From HGM13862 sp031553915 (GTDB taxonomy: Bacteria > Bacillota > Dehalobacteriia > UBA4068): a DNA stretch of 64,000 nucleotides. The translations under genes were made by a program, and so were the position numbers. How positions within the stretch are numbered: position 1 is the first letter of the stretch; each line of letters opens with the position of its first letter. Of the stretch, positions 25,013 to 33,945 are shown piece by piece. The notes under the pieces were generated by a model. The model saw only the letters and a program-made list of their open reading frames with translations. It was not told where the DNA came from and did not search any database. Location: assembly GCA_031553915.1 (NCBI GenBank), contig JAVBKT010000001.1, positions 1 through 64,000 on the forward strand. Reading direction: 5' to 3'.

Positions 25013-26380
25013 TTAGATAGCGTCTTTTGCTCTGGCTGCTTTAGTGTTTGCTACAACCTGATCAACAAAGTAGCCGCTCTTGCCGGTATATTTTTCCGGA
25101 TCCATAACAGCTTCCAGTTGCTCACGGGTAACATTTTTAGCAACAGTTGCATTAGCCATCAGTTCATCGATGAAACAAGCGTCTTTTTCAAAGCAATCCA
25201 TGCAGATCTCATAGACGATTTCATGAGCAGTTTGTTTGCCGAGCTTTTCGCCGAGCAAGAACATAATCGGTTCAGAATAGAGTAAACCTTTGGTCAGTTC
25301 CAGATTCTGTCTCATCCGTTTTTCATTAACGTTCAAGCCAGCCAACAATTTTTTAGCTTTAACTGCTGCGGTACCGGTAGCGATGAAGCATTCGGTGATG
25401 CCTCTCCATTCCACACGCCATACAGCAGCGTCTCTTTCATGCTCACTAACCATTGAGTTCATCGAAGCATCAGCAGATGCTTTGGCCAAGCGGGCAAGAG
25501 CCTGGGAAATTTCCGAGAGGCCGGGGTTGCGTTTATGCGGCATGGTGGTAGAACCAACCATACCTTTGACAAAACCTTCGGTTACTTCGCCAAACTCGGT
25601 TTTCATCATGCAAGCACATTCGTGGCCAATATGGCACAGAGAATAAGCGGCAATGGAAAGCACGTTAAGGATGGAGGCAATTCTATCACGGCTGGAATGC
25701 CAAGCAATATCAGGAATATCCAAACCAAGCTTAGCTATGGTTTCATTGCTGATAATTTCGCCTTTATCGCCAAAGCCGGCCATAGTGCCGACAGCGCCGG
25801 AGAGCTGGCCAACAAAATCGCGGGCATAAACTTCCTTCATTCTTTCGATAATGCGGCGGAGTTCGCTGACCCAGATAGCTACTTTGTAGCCAAAGGTAAT
25901 CGGCAGACCCTGCTGGCCATGAGTACGGCCAACCATAACAGTGTCTCTGTATTTTTCAGCAAGTACCAAACCTGCTTCTTCAACATCGCGAAGGTCATTG
26001 TAGATGATTTTGAAAGCGCGTTTCATGGACATGATAAAACCGGTATCGGAGATATCCTGCGTGGTTGCGCCCAAATGCAGGTATTCACCATAACCATTTT
26101 CACACAGATGTTCAAGAGCACGCAATGCCGGGATAAAAGGATGGCCGACAGCAGCTACGCCTTTGCCGAGCTCATCAAGATCGACGAGGCTGGCATCAGC
26201 TCTTTTGCTAATTTCCGCAGCAGCCTCTTTGGGGATAATGCCATATGCTGCCTGGGTCTGAGCTAAAGCTTTTTCGATGTCAAACCAGTTCTGAACGATG
26301 GTTCTGTCATCAAATTCTTTGCTGAGCTCAGGGGTGCTAAACATTGTGTTGAACAACTTGGAATCAATCATACTTGCCAT
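25013..26380 (-). CDS. Fumarase/aspartase-superfamily lyase (PurB/PcaB-like)
   Basis: The 455-residue protein has the superfamily's three conserved regions: LHLGATTQDISDT (about 100-112), the middle RTHGQQGLPITFG (about 150-162), and the signature GSTTMPHKRNP (about 281-291) with the catalytic Ser loop. These enzymes remove or add fumarate at a C-N or C-C bond. Residue patterns resemble adenylosuccinate lyase or 3-carboxymuconate cycloisomerase. It is not beside purine genes and is paired with an aminotransferase and an amine reductase, so a catabolic role on an N-substituted aspartate or related compound is possible (inference). GGAGG lies 9 bases upstream of the ATG. Confidence 0.85.
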   Translation of the reverse strand: MASMIDSKLFNTMFSTPELSKEFDDRTIVQNWFDIEKALAQTQAAYGIIPKEAAAEISKRADASLVDLDELGKGVAAVGHPFIPALRALEHLCENGYGEYLHLGATTQDISDTGFIMSMKRAFKIIYNDLRDVEEAGLVLAEKYRDTVMVGRTHGQQGLPITFGYKVAIWVSELRRIIERMKEVYARDFVGQLSGAVGTMAGFGDKGEIISNETIAKLGLDIPDIAWHSSRDRIASILNVLSIAAYSLCHIGHECACMMKTEFGEVTEGFVKGMVGSTTMPHKRNPGLSEISQALARLAKASADASMNSMVSEHERDAAVWRVEWRGITECFIATGTAAVKAKKLLAGLNVNEKRMRQNLELTKGLLYSEPIMFLLGEKLGKQTAHEIVYEICMDCFEKDACFIDELMANATVAKNVTREQLEAVMDPEKYTGKSGYFVDQVVANTKAARAKDAI

Positions 26381-26950
26381 AAATCCAATCCTCCATGCTT
26401 CTAATTTTTTATTTTAAATAAACACTTATATCAAACGTTATATGGCACAGACGATAGCGCCGGCAAAAACATAGCACAACACTAGAGAAAAAGATAATAA
26501 AAAAGGCTGTGTCAATATCTTCTGTTTCAACAAAACGAAAAGCTAAAACGATTAGGGACAGAATCAAAACGTTTTGATTCTGTGAAATCATCTGCTTTCA
26601 TGATGCTGATAAACAAACATCAGATACAAACCACAGCATGCCTCCTCAACTGAGAGTATAGTTATCGGATAGCGAAAATTACATGTTCCGTTATTAAAAT
26701 ATGTACAGATCAGTCCATTTTTTGGCTGCTCCCCAAGCTCAACCATGCATATATATACCTGCCGAAAACCGCATAAAAAAGACTTGCCGAGGCCAAAAAA
26801 ATGGCTGGTATCCCTCACCCCTAACGCTGAAAGGCTTGGGATATGCGGCACGAATACGCACTGCATATTATCCACGAATTAAGCATATTTTACAGCGGTT
26901 ATATGCATTTCTACTGAAAAAAGCAACCAATATCCTTATAATATGGTACT
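26381..26950 (-). other. Long untranslated leader of the lyase gene
   Basis: From the predicted start near 26951 to the lyase ATG there are about 570 bases without a convincing gene. Two minus-strand frames exist (26588-26875 and 26409-26591) but lack good ribosome binding sites and look non-coding. Notable parts are an ATATGC/GCATAT stem near 26841-26868, a stretch with GAGGGATACCAGCCA near 26805-26819, and a perfect 26-bp palindrome. It could hold a structured regulator, but I cannot match it to a known riboswitch class. Confidence 0.45.
26558..26583. repeat. Perfect 26-bp palindrome in the lyase leader
   Basis: ACAGAATCAAAAC followed directly by its exact reverse complement, with no spacer. 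There is no T run on either side. Dyad symmetry with A/T-rich arms suits a dimeric repressor operator. Confidence 0.8.
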
Positions 26951-26957
26951 AGAGATA

Positions 26958-26986
26958 ATTTTACCGTATTTATCAGCAAAAGTCAA
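26958..26986 (-). promoter_or_regulatory. Promoter upstream of the lyase leader
   Basis: On the minus strand, TTGACT (26981-26986), 17 bases and TAAAAT (26958-26963). It is the best promoter-like sequence between the ABC importer and the lyase gene. Confidence 0.6.
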
Positions 26987-27200
26987 GCGTTTGCCTTTTT
27001 TTGACCACTCGATTAAGCTTGGTTTATCTTTGCCAATTTTATATAAATATGCTAAATTTTCAGAATATTATGCACTGACTTTTTTTGCCCTAATTTTGCC
27101 TGCATTTAGACAATTATTTTATATTTATATTAAATAATATAAATATAAATATTAAAAAAAGCTATTAATATTTATACCATTTTGTAATAATTACAGCCAG

Positions 27201-27782
27201 TTACTGAATAACTTTTTCCACATAATATTTCTCTGTGGCAAATTGCTCTGCCAAAGAAAGATCATGGGTAATCAGCAAAATTAATTTTTGCTGCCAATCC
27301 TCAACTATCCGGCTCATTATCCTTGCTGCCAATTGATCATCCAGACCAGCTGTCGGCTCATCCATCATCAAAATATCGCCGCCATAGGCTAAAGCGCGGG
27401 CAATGGCCACTCTTTTTTGCATACCGCCGGAAAGCTCCGCCGGATATTTGTGCGCAGCTTCCACAAGCTCAACCTTTTCTAAAAAATGCCAGGCTTTTTG
27501 CCGGTCTCCCTGGATAACAAAAGCGACATTGCTCAAGGCATCATACCAGGGCAGCAATCTGTTTTCCTGGAAAACCATGGCCAGCTGCTTATCCTCCAGG
27601 CCGGAAATATGCCCACTATCAGGCGTGATAATCCCTGCTAAACAGTTAAACAATGTCGTTTTGCCACTGCCGGAGGGGCCAATAAGGCATACCACTCCCC
27701 TCCCCGGCAAGCGCAGGGAAAAATCCGCCAGCACTTTTTTATGGTCAAAGCTGACATTCACTTTATCGAGGATAATTGTCAT
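27201..27782 (-). CDS. ABC importer ATP-binding protein (SsuB/TauB type)
   Basis: The 193-residue ATPase has Walker A GPSGSGKT (about 36-43), a Q-loop in VFQENRLLPWYDA (typical of the nitrate/sulfonate/taurine importer subfamily), the signature LSGGMQKR, Walker B ILMMDEPTAGLDD and the H-loop ITHD. It is shorter than the usual roughly 250 residues because the regulatory C-terminal part is missing. The start overlaps the permease stop by 4 bases. It energises uptake together with the next two genes. Confidence 0.9.
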   Translation of the reverse strand: MTIILDKVNVSFDHKKVLADFSLRLPGRGVVCLIGPSGSGKTTLFNCLAGIITPDSGHISGLEDKQLAMVFQENRLLPWYDALSNVAFVIQGDRQKAWHFLEKVELVEAAHKYPAELSGGMQKRVAIARALAYGGDILMMDEPTAGLDDQLAARIMSRIVEDWQQKLILLITHDLSLAEQFATEKYYVEKVIQ

Positions 27783-28537
27783 TTGCGTCTACCTCTTTTA
27801 AGCAAGCGCTGCAGCAATTTTTCCAGACAAATTGCCAGCAGTATCACAACAATGGTCCAGACAAAAACATCCGCTGTTTCCAAATATACCTTGGCTGTTT
27901 GCAGCTGGCCGCCGATAGCCATTTTAGGATAAGCGATAACCTCGGCCGTAATGCCGGATTTCCAGGCCAATCCCATACCGGTAGTGGCGGCGGCCAAAAT
28001 ATAGGGCTGCAAGGACGGCAAATAAATATTGCGCCATTTACGCCAAATGCCCACATGAAACATATCCGCCAGCACCAAAAGCTGCTTATCGGTCTCCTCT
28101 ATGCCGGTAAAGGTGTTGGCCCAGGCAATAGGCAATACCATCAAAGCAGAAATAAACACCGGCAGAACACCGCTGGCCAGCCAGACCAATGCCAGCAAAA
28201 TGAAGGACGCAACCGGCGCGGCGCGCACAATTTTGATTACTGGCGAAAATATGGCATATATAACTTTATTTTTAAACATGGCAATCGCAAGGATAATGCC
28301 TGCTGCCATGCCACAAATAAAACCAAGAATAATCCGCAACAAGGAGGCCAGGGTAATCCGCCAGAACTCTGCAGTGATAATCAGCTCAAAAAAACGCTCT
28401 CCGACTGCAAACGGCGTTGGCAAAAGCAGCTCTTTGTTGACAGCGGCGGCCAAAAGCCACCAGACCAGCAACCAAAAGAGTGCAACAGCAATGCCTTTGA
28501 GTATGGAGAGCGTTGTTTTCTTTACTTTATTGTTCAT
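27779..28537 (-). CDS. ABC importer permease (SsuC/TauC type)
   Basis: The 252-residue membrane protein has about six hydrophobic segments and the binding-protein-dependent transport motif region (GIEETDKQLLVLADMFHVGIWRKWRNIYLPS, with the EAA-like loop that docks on the ATPase). It forms the channel of the importer in the cytoplasmic membrane. It lies between the binding protein gene (11 bases away) and the ATPase (4-base overlap), so this is one operon. Confidence 0.9.
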   Translation of the reverse strand: MNNKVKKTTLSILKGIAVALFWLLVWWLLAAAVNKELLLPTPFAVGERFFELIITAEFWRITLASLLRIILGFICGMAAGIILAIAMFKNKVIYAIFSPVIKIVRAAPVASFILLALVWLASGVLPVFISALMVLPIAWANTFTGIEETDKQLLVLADMFHVGIWRKWRNIYLPSLQPYILAAATTGMGLAWKSGITAEVIAYPKMAIGGQLQTAKVYLETADVFVWTIVVILLAICLEKLLQRLLKRGRRK

Positions 28538-28548
28538 GCCTTAGATTT

Positions 28549-29538
28549 CTATTCGCTGTAGTAAATATCCTCCCCGGGCATAGCGCCACCTACAGAAGAA
28601 GGATCCGCATCAAACAAAACCTGTAAATAGCCGCTTACCTCTTGCTCAATAGCTCCGCTTTTGGCAAAGGTAAGGCTCATCTTGGGGATGGCGACCGCGG
28701 CAATGGCCTCATTATCAATAATGCCATGCGTAGCGCACAGAGCCGCTGTTTCGCTAACATTGTCGATAGCGTAATTTATTGAAGCCTCAAGATCAGTCAG
28801 GAAGGCGGCAATCGCCTCCGGATTAGCGGCAATAAAATCCTTGCGAGCGGCTACACAGGTCATTGTCAACTTGCCGCCGGTGCTGGCAGCCCAATCATCA
28901 TTCAGATCAAGCGCCACTCTCACCTGGTCGTTTTTGCCCAAAACTACTGAAACATTGGGCTCGGGCAGCATCGCAATATCAACCTCGCCGCTGGCCATCA
29001 AGGTTGCCAGTTCCGCATGTTCGCTTTTCCAGACAATCTCCACATCTTCACCGACAGTCAGCCCTGCCTCAGCAAGCAGATATTCTAAAATGTACTGAGG
29101 ATTGGAGCCTTGTCCGGTAGCGTAAATTGTCTTACCAGCCAGGTCGGCAAGAGAATTAATGCTCTCCCCCGCTTCGAGGATATATAGCGAGCCATAGTTG
29201 ATAATGGCCAGCATCTGCAAATCGCCATCGGTTTTAGCGTAAAGCTTGGCGGCAAGGTTAGTCGGCATTGCCGCAATATCAGCATCACCATTGCTAATAG
29301 CAGCAACGATTTCATCAGGGGTGCTGACCACGCTATAGGCATAGTTGCCGGCATCATCAATCATCTTGGCCATACCTACACCAGACGGGCCCTTGAGTGT
29401 CATCACAGCAGGCGTAACAGCGGCGACATCTCCGCCATTGTTATTATTATCCGGCACATCGTTTTCTGCGGGAGTGCAGGCCACCAACAAGGCTGTGAGC
29501 AAAACCAAAACCAGCAATAAAAGCAAACTCTTTTTCAT
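28549..29538 (-). CDS. ABC importer substrate-binding lipoprotein (NMT1/SsuA-like)
   Basis: The 329-residue lipoprotein has signal peptide MKKSLLLLLVLVLLTALLVA then Cys21 (lipobox LVAC). The ATG at 29538 has AGGAGG upstream; a frame-open Met 25 codons earlier would bury the signal peptide. The mature part has the NMT1/ssuA pattern, with STPDEIVAAISNGDADIAAMP, LAGKTIYATGQGSNPQYILEYLL and EVDIAMLPEPNVSVVLG. Members bind sulfonates, thiamine precursors, bicarbonate and other small molecules; the ligand cannot be read from sequence. First gene of the importer operon. Confidence 0.88.
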   Translation of the reverse strand: MKKSLLLLLVLVLLTALLVACTPAENDVPDNNNNGGDVAAVTPAVMTLKGPSGVGMAKMIDDAGNYAYSVVSTPDEIVAAISNGDADIAAMPTNLAAKLYAKTDGDLQMLAIINYGSLYILEAGESINSLADLAGKTIYATGQGSNPQYILEYLLAEAGLTVGEDVEIVWKSEHAELATLMASGEVDIAMLPEPNVSVVLGKNDQVRVALDLNDDWAASTGGKLTMTCVAARKDFIAANPEAIAAFLTDLEASINYAIDNVSETAALCATHGIIDNEAIAAVAIPKMSLTFAKSGAIEQEVSGYLQVLFDADPSSVGGAMPGEDIYYSE

Positions 29539-29647
29539 CCTTACTTTTCCTCCTAAAGGTATATTGTTTACCACTTGGCTCAACTTAATAATTTTATTTG
29601 AAAAATAATTCAAGACCGCCTGAATATTTAGTTAGCCGCGTGTAACT

Positions 29648-29676
29648 ATTATATATCTTATCCGCCAATTTATCAA
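29648..29676 (-). promoter_or_regulatory. Promoter of the ABC importer operon
   Basis: On the minus strand, TTGATA (29671-29676), 17 bases and a perfect TATAAT (29648-29653). Confidence 0.75.
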
Positions 29677-29774
29677 TAATAATTCCTGCATAAATATTAT
29701 AAAATTATGCCTGCCTGACTAGTAGGTGAATTTTTGTTAAAACATATTTGTAGCTGTTTAAAACCATAGAACAG

Positions 29775-29806
29775 AAAAAGAACCTGCACAAGGCAGGTTC
29801 TTTTTG
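29775..29806. terminator. Terminator of the hydrogenase operon
   Basis: A 13-pair stem (29775-29787 with 29793-29805; core GAACCTGC and GCAGGTTC) with A and T runs on both sides. It lies 9 bases after the hydA stop. Confidence 0.9.
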
Positions 29807-29813
29807 ATGATAA

Positions 29814-31643
29814 TTATTTATTATAAGCGCCTTGATTTTTTTTCTTATTTCTAACGGCTGCTTCAGCAACAGCTTCCTTTTTCTGCTGGTCTATCCTGAA
29901 GCCTGGATATTTTGACCGGGGTTGATATGAGGTATGCAGCCATTCATGCGCATTATGCCCGCCCGGTTCGCCAATCAATTCTTCATATAGCTTTTTGACG
30001 ATGGGGTTCTCATGCGATTTACGCAGAGGCATTTTGGCGTCCTGTTTATAAAGAGCTTTGGCGCGCAGCTCACGCAGCTCGTGGAAATTGCGCACTGACG
30101 CCGACTGCACCGGCTGTCCGCCGCCATTGACGCAGCCGCCGGGGCAAGCCATGATTTCAACCATATCATAATGGACATCGCCACTTTTAATCTTGTTCAA
30201 AAGATTGCGGGCATTAGCCAAACCAGAGGCACAAGCCACACGCACCTTACGTCCATTGAGGTCATACTCAGCTTCTTTGATCCCGGAAATACCGCGTACT
30301 TCTTTGAAATCGACCTTTTCCAGCTCTTTGCCGGTAACCAGCTCCACAACAGTACGCAAGGCAGCTTCCAGAACACCGCCGGTAGCGCCAAATATCGCAC
30401 CGGCACCAGTAGAAATGCCAAAGGCCGGATCAAAATCTTCATCGGGCAACTCAGTAAACATAATGCCTGCGCGCGAAATCATTCTCGCCAGCTCCCGGGT
30501 AGTGAGTGACACATCAATATCATCAAGACCATATACTGCCTGTTCATCTTTACGGTGGATCTCAAATTTTTTGGCTGTGCAAGGCATAACACTGACCACA
30601 AAAATATCTTTAGGGTCTATGCCCATTTTGCGCGCATAATAAGTTTTCATCATCGCCCCATACATCTGCTGTGGTGATTTGCAGGTGGAGAGGTTAGGAA
30701 TAAACTCTGAGAAATATTGCTCGCAAAAACGAATCCAGCCCGGGCTGCAAGAGGTGATCAAAGGCAGGTTTTCGCCTGATTCCAAGCGTTTTAAAAATTC
30801 TGTGCCTTCTTCCACAATGGTCAGGTCAGCAGTAACGTCAACATCGAAAACACCGTCAAAGCCCAGCCGCCTCAGCGCTGCAACCATCTTGCCTTCCACA
30901 TTGCTGCCAATCGGCATATCAAAGCATTCGCCTAGGGTAACACGCACAGATGGCGCAGTACCGACCACAACATGCTTGGTTGGGTCGCCCAAGGCTTGCC
31001 AAACCTTTTCCGTATCATCACGTTCTGTCAAAGCGCCGGTGGGGCAGACAGCAACACATTGTCCGCAGGAAACACAGGCAACTTCATCAAGATTGCGATC
31101 AAAAGCGCAGCTGATATGGGTAGCAAACCCGCGGTCATTGGGGCCGATCACTGCCACGCCCTGATTATTTTTACATACTGCCACGCAACGGCGGCAGAGA
31201 ATGCACTTAGAATTATCGCGAATCAAATGCAGGGTTGAGTCTTCAATTTTGGGGGTTGGGTTGCCGCCAAAGCGAATATGCTCAACACCAAAATCTTTAG
31301 CCATTTTCTGCAATTCACAGTTTTGATTGCGTAGGCAAGTAAGGCAATCCTTGCGGTGGTTTGATAAGATCAGTTCCAAGGTCATTTTGCGTGATCTGGT
31401 AATTAAAGCGGTATTGGTAAAAACTTCCATACCGTCGCTGACCGGATATACGCAAGAGGCAACCGGCGCTCTGGCGCCTTTAACCTCAACAACGCACATC
31501 CTGCAAGCGCCAATGGCATTGATTGCTTTCATATAGCATAGGGTCGGAATGTCAATTCCCGCCAAGCGCGCTGCCTCTAAGATAGTGGACTGGGCCGGGC
31601 ATTCAACCTCTATTCCGTTGATTTTTACTTTGACAGTATCCAC
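29814..31643 (-). CDS. hydA: [FeFe]-hydrogenase catalytic subunit of a trimeric NADH-type enzyme
   Basis: The 609-residue protein evolves or oxidises H2. It has an N-terminal [2Fe-2S] domain (about 1-80), a His-Cys cluster motif (HRKDCLTCLRNQNC), and two [4Fe-4S] motifs (CILCRRCVAVC and CVSCGQCVAVC, about 150-205). The H-cluster domain follows with L1 TSCSPGW, L2 MPCTAKKFE and L3 MACPGGCVNGGGQP. Unlike some homologues it lacks an extra C-terminal [2Fe-2S] domain. The start is GTG at 31643 with GGGGAGG 9 bases upstream. With the HydB- and HydC-like subunits it should couple NADH (and possibly ferredoxin, by electron bifurcation) to H2. Confidence 0.94.
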   Translation of the reverse strand: MDTVKVKINGIEVECPAQSTILEAARLAGIDIPTLCYMKAINAIGACRMCVVEVKGARAPVASCVYPVSDGMEVFTNTALITRSRKMTLELILSNHRKDCLTCLRNQNCELQKMAKDFGVEHIRFGGNPTPKIEDSTLHLIRDNSKCILCRRCVAVCKNNQGVAVIGPNDRGFATHISCAFDRNLDEVACVSCGQCVAVCPTGALTERDDTEKVWQALGDPTKHVVVGTAPSVRVTLGECFDMPIGSNVEGKMVAALRRLGFDGVFDVDVTADLTIVEEGTEFLKRLESGENLPLITSCSPGWIRFCEQYFSEFIPNLSTCKSPQQMYGAMMKTYYARKMGIDPKDIFVVSVMPCTAKKFEIHRKDEQAVYGLDDIDVSLTTRELARMISRAGIMFTELPDEDFDPAFGISTGAGAIFGATGGVLEAALRTVVELVTGKELEKVDFKEVRGISGIKEAEYDLNGRKVRVACASGLANARNLLNKIKSGDVHYDMVEIMACPGGCVNGGGQPVQSASVRNFHELRELRAKALYKQDAKMPLRKSHENPIVKKLYEELIGEPGGHNAHEWLHTSYQPRSKYPGFRIDQQKKEAVAEAAVRNKKKNQGAYNK

Positions 31644-31664
31644 GAATATTATCCTCCCCTTTAC

Positions 31665-33458
31665 TTATTGTTTAACGATAGCATTAAAGCGGCATTTTTC
31701 AAAACATGCGTTACATTTAATGCATTTATCATGGTCAATAACATGCAGCTTTTTCACTTCGCCGGAAATAGCGCTGGTGGGGCAAACACGTGAGCAAGCC
31801 GTACAACCAGTACATTTATCTTCAAGGATAAAATAATTCAGCAAAGCTTTGCAGACGCCGGATGGGCAACGATGCTCTTTTACATGAGCTTCATATTCAT
31901 CGCGGAAATGACGCAAAGTAGACAGCACCGGGTTGGGCGCAGTCTGACCCAAGGCGCACAAGGAATTGGATTTGATGTGCATACACAGCTCTTCCATCAG
32001 ATCAAGATCTTCCATGGTGCCGTTGCCGCTGGTGATTTTGTCCAGCAGCTGCATCAGCCGTCTGGTGCCGATACGGCAAGGAGAACATTTGCCGCAGGAT
32101 TCATCAACAGTAAAATCAAGGAAATAGCGGGCAATATCAACCATGCAGTTATCTTCGTCCATGACGATCAAACCGCCGGAACCCATCATCGAACCAATAG
32201 CGATCAAGGATTCATAATCAATGGGGGTATCAATTAAACTAGCAGGGATGCAGCCGCCTGAGGGGCCGCCGGTTTGCGCTGCCTTAAACTTTTTGCCATT
32301 AGGCACGCCGCCGCCGATTTCTTCAACAATTTCCCGCAGAGTGGTTCCCATGGGGATTTCCACCAAACCGGTATTGGTAATCTTGCCGCCCAGGGCAAAC
32401 ACCTTTGTGCCCTTAGAGGTTGCCGTACCCATCGCCGCAAAAGCCTCTGGACCATTATTGATAATCCAGGGGATATTAGCATAAGTCTCAACATTATTCA
32501 AGATAGTCGGCTTGCCAAAGAGACCTTTGACTGCCGGGAACGGAGGACGGGGGCGGGGCTCGCCGCGGTTGCCTTCAATAGAAGTAAGCAAAGCTGTCTC
32601 TTCGCCGCAAACAAAGGCGCCGGCGCCAAGACGGATTTCCAAATCAAAATCAAAGCCTAAATCGAAAATGTTTTTGCCCAAAAAGCCATATTCTTTGGCT
32701 TGTTCAGTGGCTATTTTTAATCTTTCAACAGCAATAGGATACTCAGCACGGACATAAATATACCCTTGTGACGCGCCAATAGCATAACCGGCGATAGTCA
32801 TCGCCTCAATAATGCTGTGCGGGTCGCCTTCCAAAACTGAGCGATCCATGAATGCGCCGGGATCACCTTCGTCGGCATTACAGCAAACATATTTCACCGG
32901 GTTTTTTTCCTTGGCGGCAAAAGACCACTTGGTGCCGGTGGGGAAACCAGCCCCGCCGCGTCCGCGTAATCCGGATGCGGAAATCAACTCAATGACCTCT
33001 GCGGGGGTGCGCTCGGTCAAACAGGTGGCCAGCGCTTGATATCCGTCATAGGCAATATATTCATCAATGCTTTCCGGATTGATAACACCGCAGTTACGCA
33101 AAGCGATTCTTTTCTGCTTTTTGTAAAAAGGCGTTTCATTCAGGGATTGAATTTCATGGCCAACACCCTTGTCCTGATACAGCAAACGGTGGACAATGCG
33201 TCCCTTGAGGATATGTTCTTGGACGATTTCCGCCACATCGGAAACCTGCACCATTGAATAAAAAGCCCCTTCCGGATAAACCACGACAATGGGCCCCAAT
33301 GCGCATAAGCCAAAGCAGCCAGTGGGAATCACCCTTGCTTCTTCAGCTAGTCCATATTTCTTCAGTTGAACATTAAACTCCTCGATAATCTTTGGGCTGG
33401 ATGAAGATGTGCAGCCCGTGCCGCAGCAAACGAGGATATGCGAACGTGCAAAACTCAT
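31665..33458 (-). CDS. hydB: Hydrogenase NADH-binding subunit (NuoF-like)
   Basis: The 597-residue diaphorase subunit starts with a thioredoxin-like [2Fe-2S] domain (CCGTGC near residue 13 and later Cys). The FMN/NADH-binding core follows, with GLRGRGGAGFPTGTKW and YVCCNADEGDPGAFMDR. Then come the NuoF-type [4Fe-4S] site CGKCSPCRIGTRR and two C-terminal ferredoxin-type [4Fe-4S] motifs (CTGCTACSRVCP and CIKCNACFEKC). This layout matches HydB of electron-bifurcating hydrogenases. It starts 77 bases after the small [2Fe-2S] protein gene and 21 bases before hydA. Confidence 0.94.
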   Translation of the reverse strand: MSFARSHILVCCGTGCTSSSSPKIIEEFNVQLKKYGLAEEARVIPTGCFGLCALGPIVVVYPEGAFYSMVQVSDVAEIVQEHILKGRIVHRLLYQDKGVGHEIQSLNETPFYKKQKRIALRNCGVINPESIDEYIAYDGYQALATCLTERTPAEVIELISASGLRGRGGAGFPTGTKWSFAAKEKNPVKYVCCNADEGDPGAFMDRSVLEGDPHSIIEAMTIAGYAIGASQGYIYVRAEYPIAVERLKIATEQAKEYGFLGKNIFDLGFDFDLEIRLGAGAFVCGEETALLTSIEGNRGEPRPRPPFPAVKGLFGKPTILNNVETYANIPWIINNGPEAFAAMGTATSKGTKVFALGGKITNTGLVEIPMGTTLREIVEEIGGGVPNGKKFKAAQTGGPSGGCIPASLIDTPIDYESLIAIGSMMGSGGLIVMDEDNCMVDIARYFLDFTVDESCGKCSPCRIGTRRLMQLLDKITSGNGTMEDLDLMEELCMHIKSNSLCALGQTAPNPVLSTLRHFRDEYEAHVKEHRCPSGVCKALLNYFILEDKCTGCTACSRVCPTSAISGEVKKLHVIDHDKCIKCNACFEKCRFNAIVKQ

Positions 33459-33535
33459 GCTGTTTTACCTCCCAATGATATTAGGCCGACTCCGGCCGAT
33501 ACCGCCATTAAACGACAGAGTATGCTAAAATTTTA

Positions 33536-33913
33536 TTATTTGCTGTCAGCCGCGCCGATGGTATATTCATCAACCACACGGTGATTTACCAGATGTTCGC
33601 TGACAACTATGGCTGCTTTTTCTGCATCCATCTTCACATAGGTAATTTTCTCTTTGCCTGGTTCAAATATTTCCACAACAGGCTCCAAGCGGCAAACACC
33701 AATGCAGCCGGTTTGAGAAACCAAAACCCCCTGCAGGTTTCGCTTATTCACTTCTTCCACAAATTTATTCAGCACTGGCCGGGCGCCGGCGGCAATACCG
33801 CAGGTAGCCATCCCTACAACAACACGAGTATCTTCGCTGCTGTTGTCTTTACGCAAATTCATTTTGCCTTGCATTTCATCACGTAAAGCTTTTAATTCTT
33901 CAATTGATTTCAT
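33536..33913 (-). CDS. Thioredoxin-like [2Fe-2S] ferredoxin of the hydrogenase operon
   Basis: The 125-residue protein has the four-Cys pattern of thioredoxin-like ferredoxins: C-x(n) in GMATCGIAAGARPVLN, then SQTGCIGVCRLEP. It resembles the N-terminal domain of HydB and NuoE-type subunits, and free-standing copies are common between hydC and hydB in Clostridia. It probably relays electrons within the hydrogenase complex. AGGAGG lies upstream of the ATG. Confidence 0.88.
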   Translation of the reverse strand: MKSIEELKALRDEMQGKMNLRKDNSSEDTRVVVGMATCGIAAGARPVLNKFVEEVNKRNLQGVLVSQTGCIGVCRLEPVVEIFEPGKEKITYVKMDAEKAAIVVSEHLVNHRVVDEYTIGAADSK

Positions 33914-33945
33914 CTTTGCCCTCCTACTATATCAAAATCAAACTT

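Noticed and set aside
26588..26875. Minus-strand reading frame of 95 codons in the lyase leader
   Set aside because: No ribosome binding site, unusual composition and no recognisable domain; treated as part of the untranslated leader.
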